64,000 nt of DNA, taken from contig JACNLA010000022.1 in the NCBI GenBank assembly GCA_014381745.1, positions 1 to 64,000 on the forward strand, in the 5' to 3' direction. Position numbers and translations under genes: made by a program. The DNA is from Actinomycetota bacterium. Lineage in GTDB: Bacteria > Actinomycetota > Acidimicrobiia > Acidimicrobiales > MedAcidi-G1. This document shows positions 63,729 through 64,000 of this stretch, piece by piece (the first letter of the stretch is position 1; every line of letters starts with the position of its first letter). The notes below the pieces were generated by a model, which had not been told where the DNA came from, searched no databases, and saw nothing but the letters and a program-made list of their open reading frames with translations.

Positions 63729-64000
63729 ATGTCCGTTCCAACCCACCAGGTGGTCATCATCGGCTCCGGACCGGCTGGCCTGACCGCCGCCATCTACGCA
63801 GCCAGAGCCGACCTGGAACCGCTGGTAATTGAGGGAGAGCCCTCCTCAACGAGCGACCAGCCGGGTGGGCAGTTGATGCTGACCACCGATGTCGAGAACT
63901 TCCCTGGTTTTCCTGAAGGGGTCACCGGCCCCCAACTCATGGCCGACATGCGAGCCCAGGCGGTCCGGTTCGGTGCCGAGGTCATCAGCCAGAAGGTGAG
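63729..64000 (+). CDS. trxB: Thioredoxin reductase (5' part, runs off window)
   Basis: The first about 90 residues of a TrxB flavoprotein that reduces thioredoxin with NADPH. Visible are the FAD motif [20 protein letters not shown], the [17 protein letters not shown] segment and [12 protein letters not shown]. The redox CxxC and NADPH domain lie beyond the window. A GGAG site precedes the ATG. In actinobacteria trxB is commonly followed by trxA, parB/parA and the oriC region. Confidence 0.95.
   Translation, partial: MSVPTHQVVIIGSGPAGLTAAIYAARADLEPLVIEGEPSSTSDQPGGQLMLTTDVENFPGFPEGVTGPQLMADMRAQAVRFGAEVISQKV

Overview
The window is a compact, high-GC bacterial chromosome segment with small intergenic gaps, many GTG starts and many 4-nt ATGA/GTGA overlaps. 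Several features point to an actinobacterium, with a non-actinomycete lineage such as Acidimicrobiia my best guess (inference). These are the dnaK-grpE-dnaJ-hspR order, the three-part PurS/PurQ/PurL enzyme, a Dcd of the bifunctional dUMP-forming type, an EtfD-like membrane oxidoreductase, a DUF5318 protein, and the rpsF-ssb-rpsR-rplI-dnaB and pcnA...trxB neighbourhoods. The last two blocks usually lie near oriC, so the right edge probably approaches the origin. I saw no rRNA, CRISPR array, insertion sequence or prophage.

Left part (1-25 kb). The 3' half of a tRNA-Phe is followed by a tyrosine phosphatase and an aldehyde dehydrogenase / ferredoxin / cytochrome P450 cassette. A long minus-strand nucleotide block follows, in transcription order purA, purD, purE, purB, purC, purS, purQ, purL, purF, purM, pyrE, then an ACT-domain malic enzyme and a HAD hydrolase. 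It is interrupted between purQ and purL by a plus-strand gene of unknown function. Upstream of purA is the heat-shock operon dnaK-grpE-dnaJ-hspR, with a recognisable promoter and a large hairpin in its leader. Next come phosphoglycerate mutase and an ammonium transporter.

Middle part (25-40 kb). An EtfD-like oxidoreductase, Dcd, a VOC-fold protein and a PhyH-type dioxygenase precede the most interesting locus of the window (29.6-39.7 kb). This is a divergent pair of operons. They encode a 6-oxopurine-type methylthioinosine phosphorylase, a nucleoside-type ABC importer (ATPase and two permeases, no binding protein), MtnA isomerase, a DUF985 cupin, an SDR, a class II aldolase fused to an SDR, and an MTA/SAH-type deaminase. 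Together they suggest salvage of 5'-methylthioadenosine and/or 5'-deoxyadenosine: deaminate, phosphorolyse, isomerise, then cleave to DHAP plus a small aldehyde that the SDRs convert. A tRNA-Gly(CCC) and a DUF3800-like gene follow.

Right part (40-64 kb). A phenylacetate locus in the order paaZ-A-D-B-C, a proline-racemase-family gene, paaK lacks paaE and the beta-oxidation genes. Then come a glycerol block (FGGY kinase, AGPS-like FAD oxidase, GlpD), an MscS channel, the replication/ribosomal block (dnaB, rplI, rpsR with an unusual repeat-bearing tail, ssb, rpsF), panB, DUF5318, pcnA, a histone-deacetylase-like hydrolase, a GNAT, DegV, a membrane-anchored pseudokinase, a small membrane protein and the start of trxB, which runs off the window.
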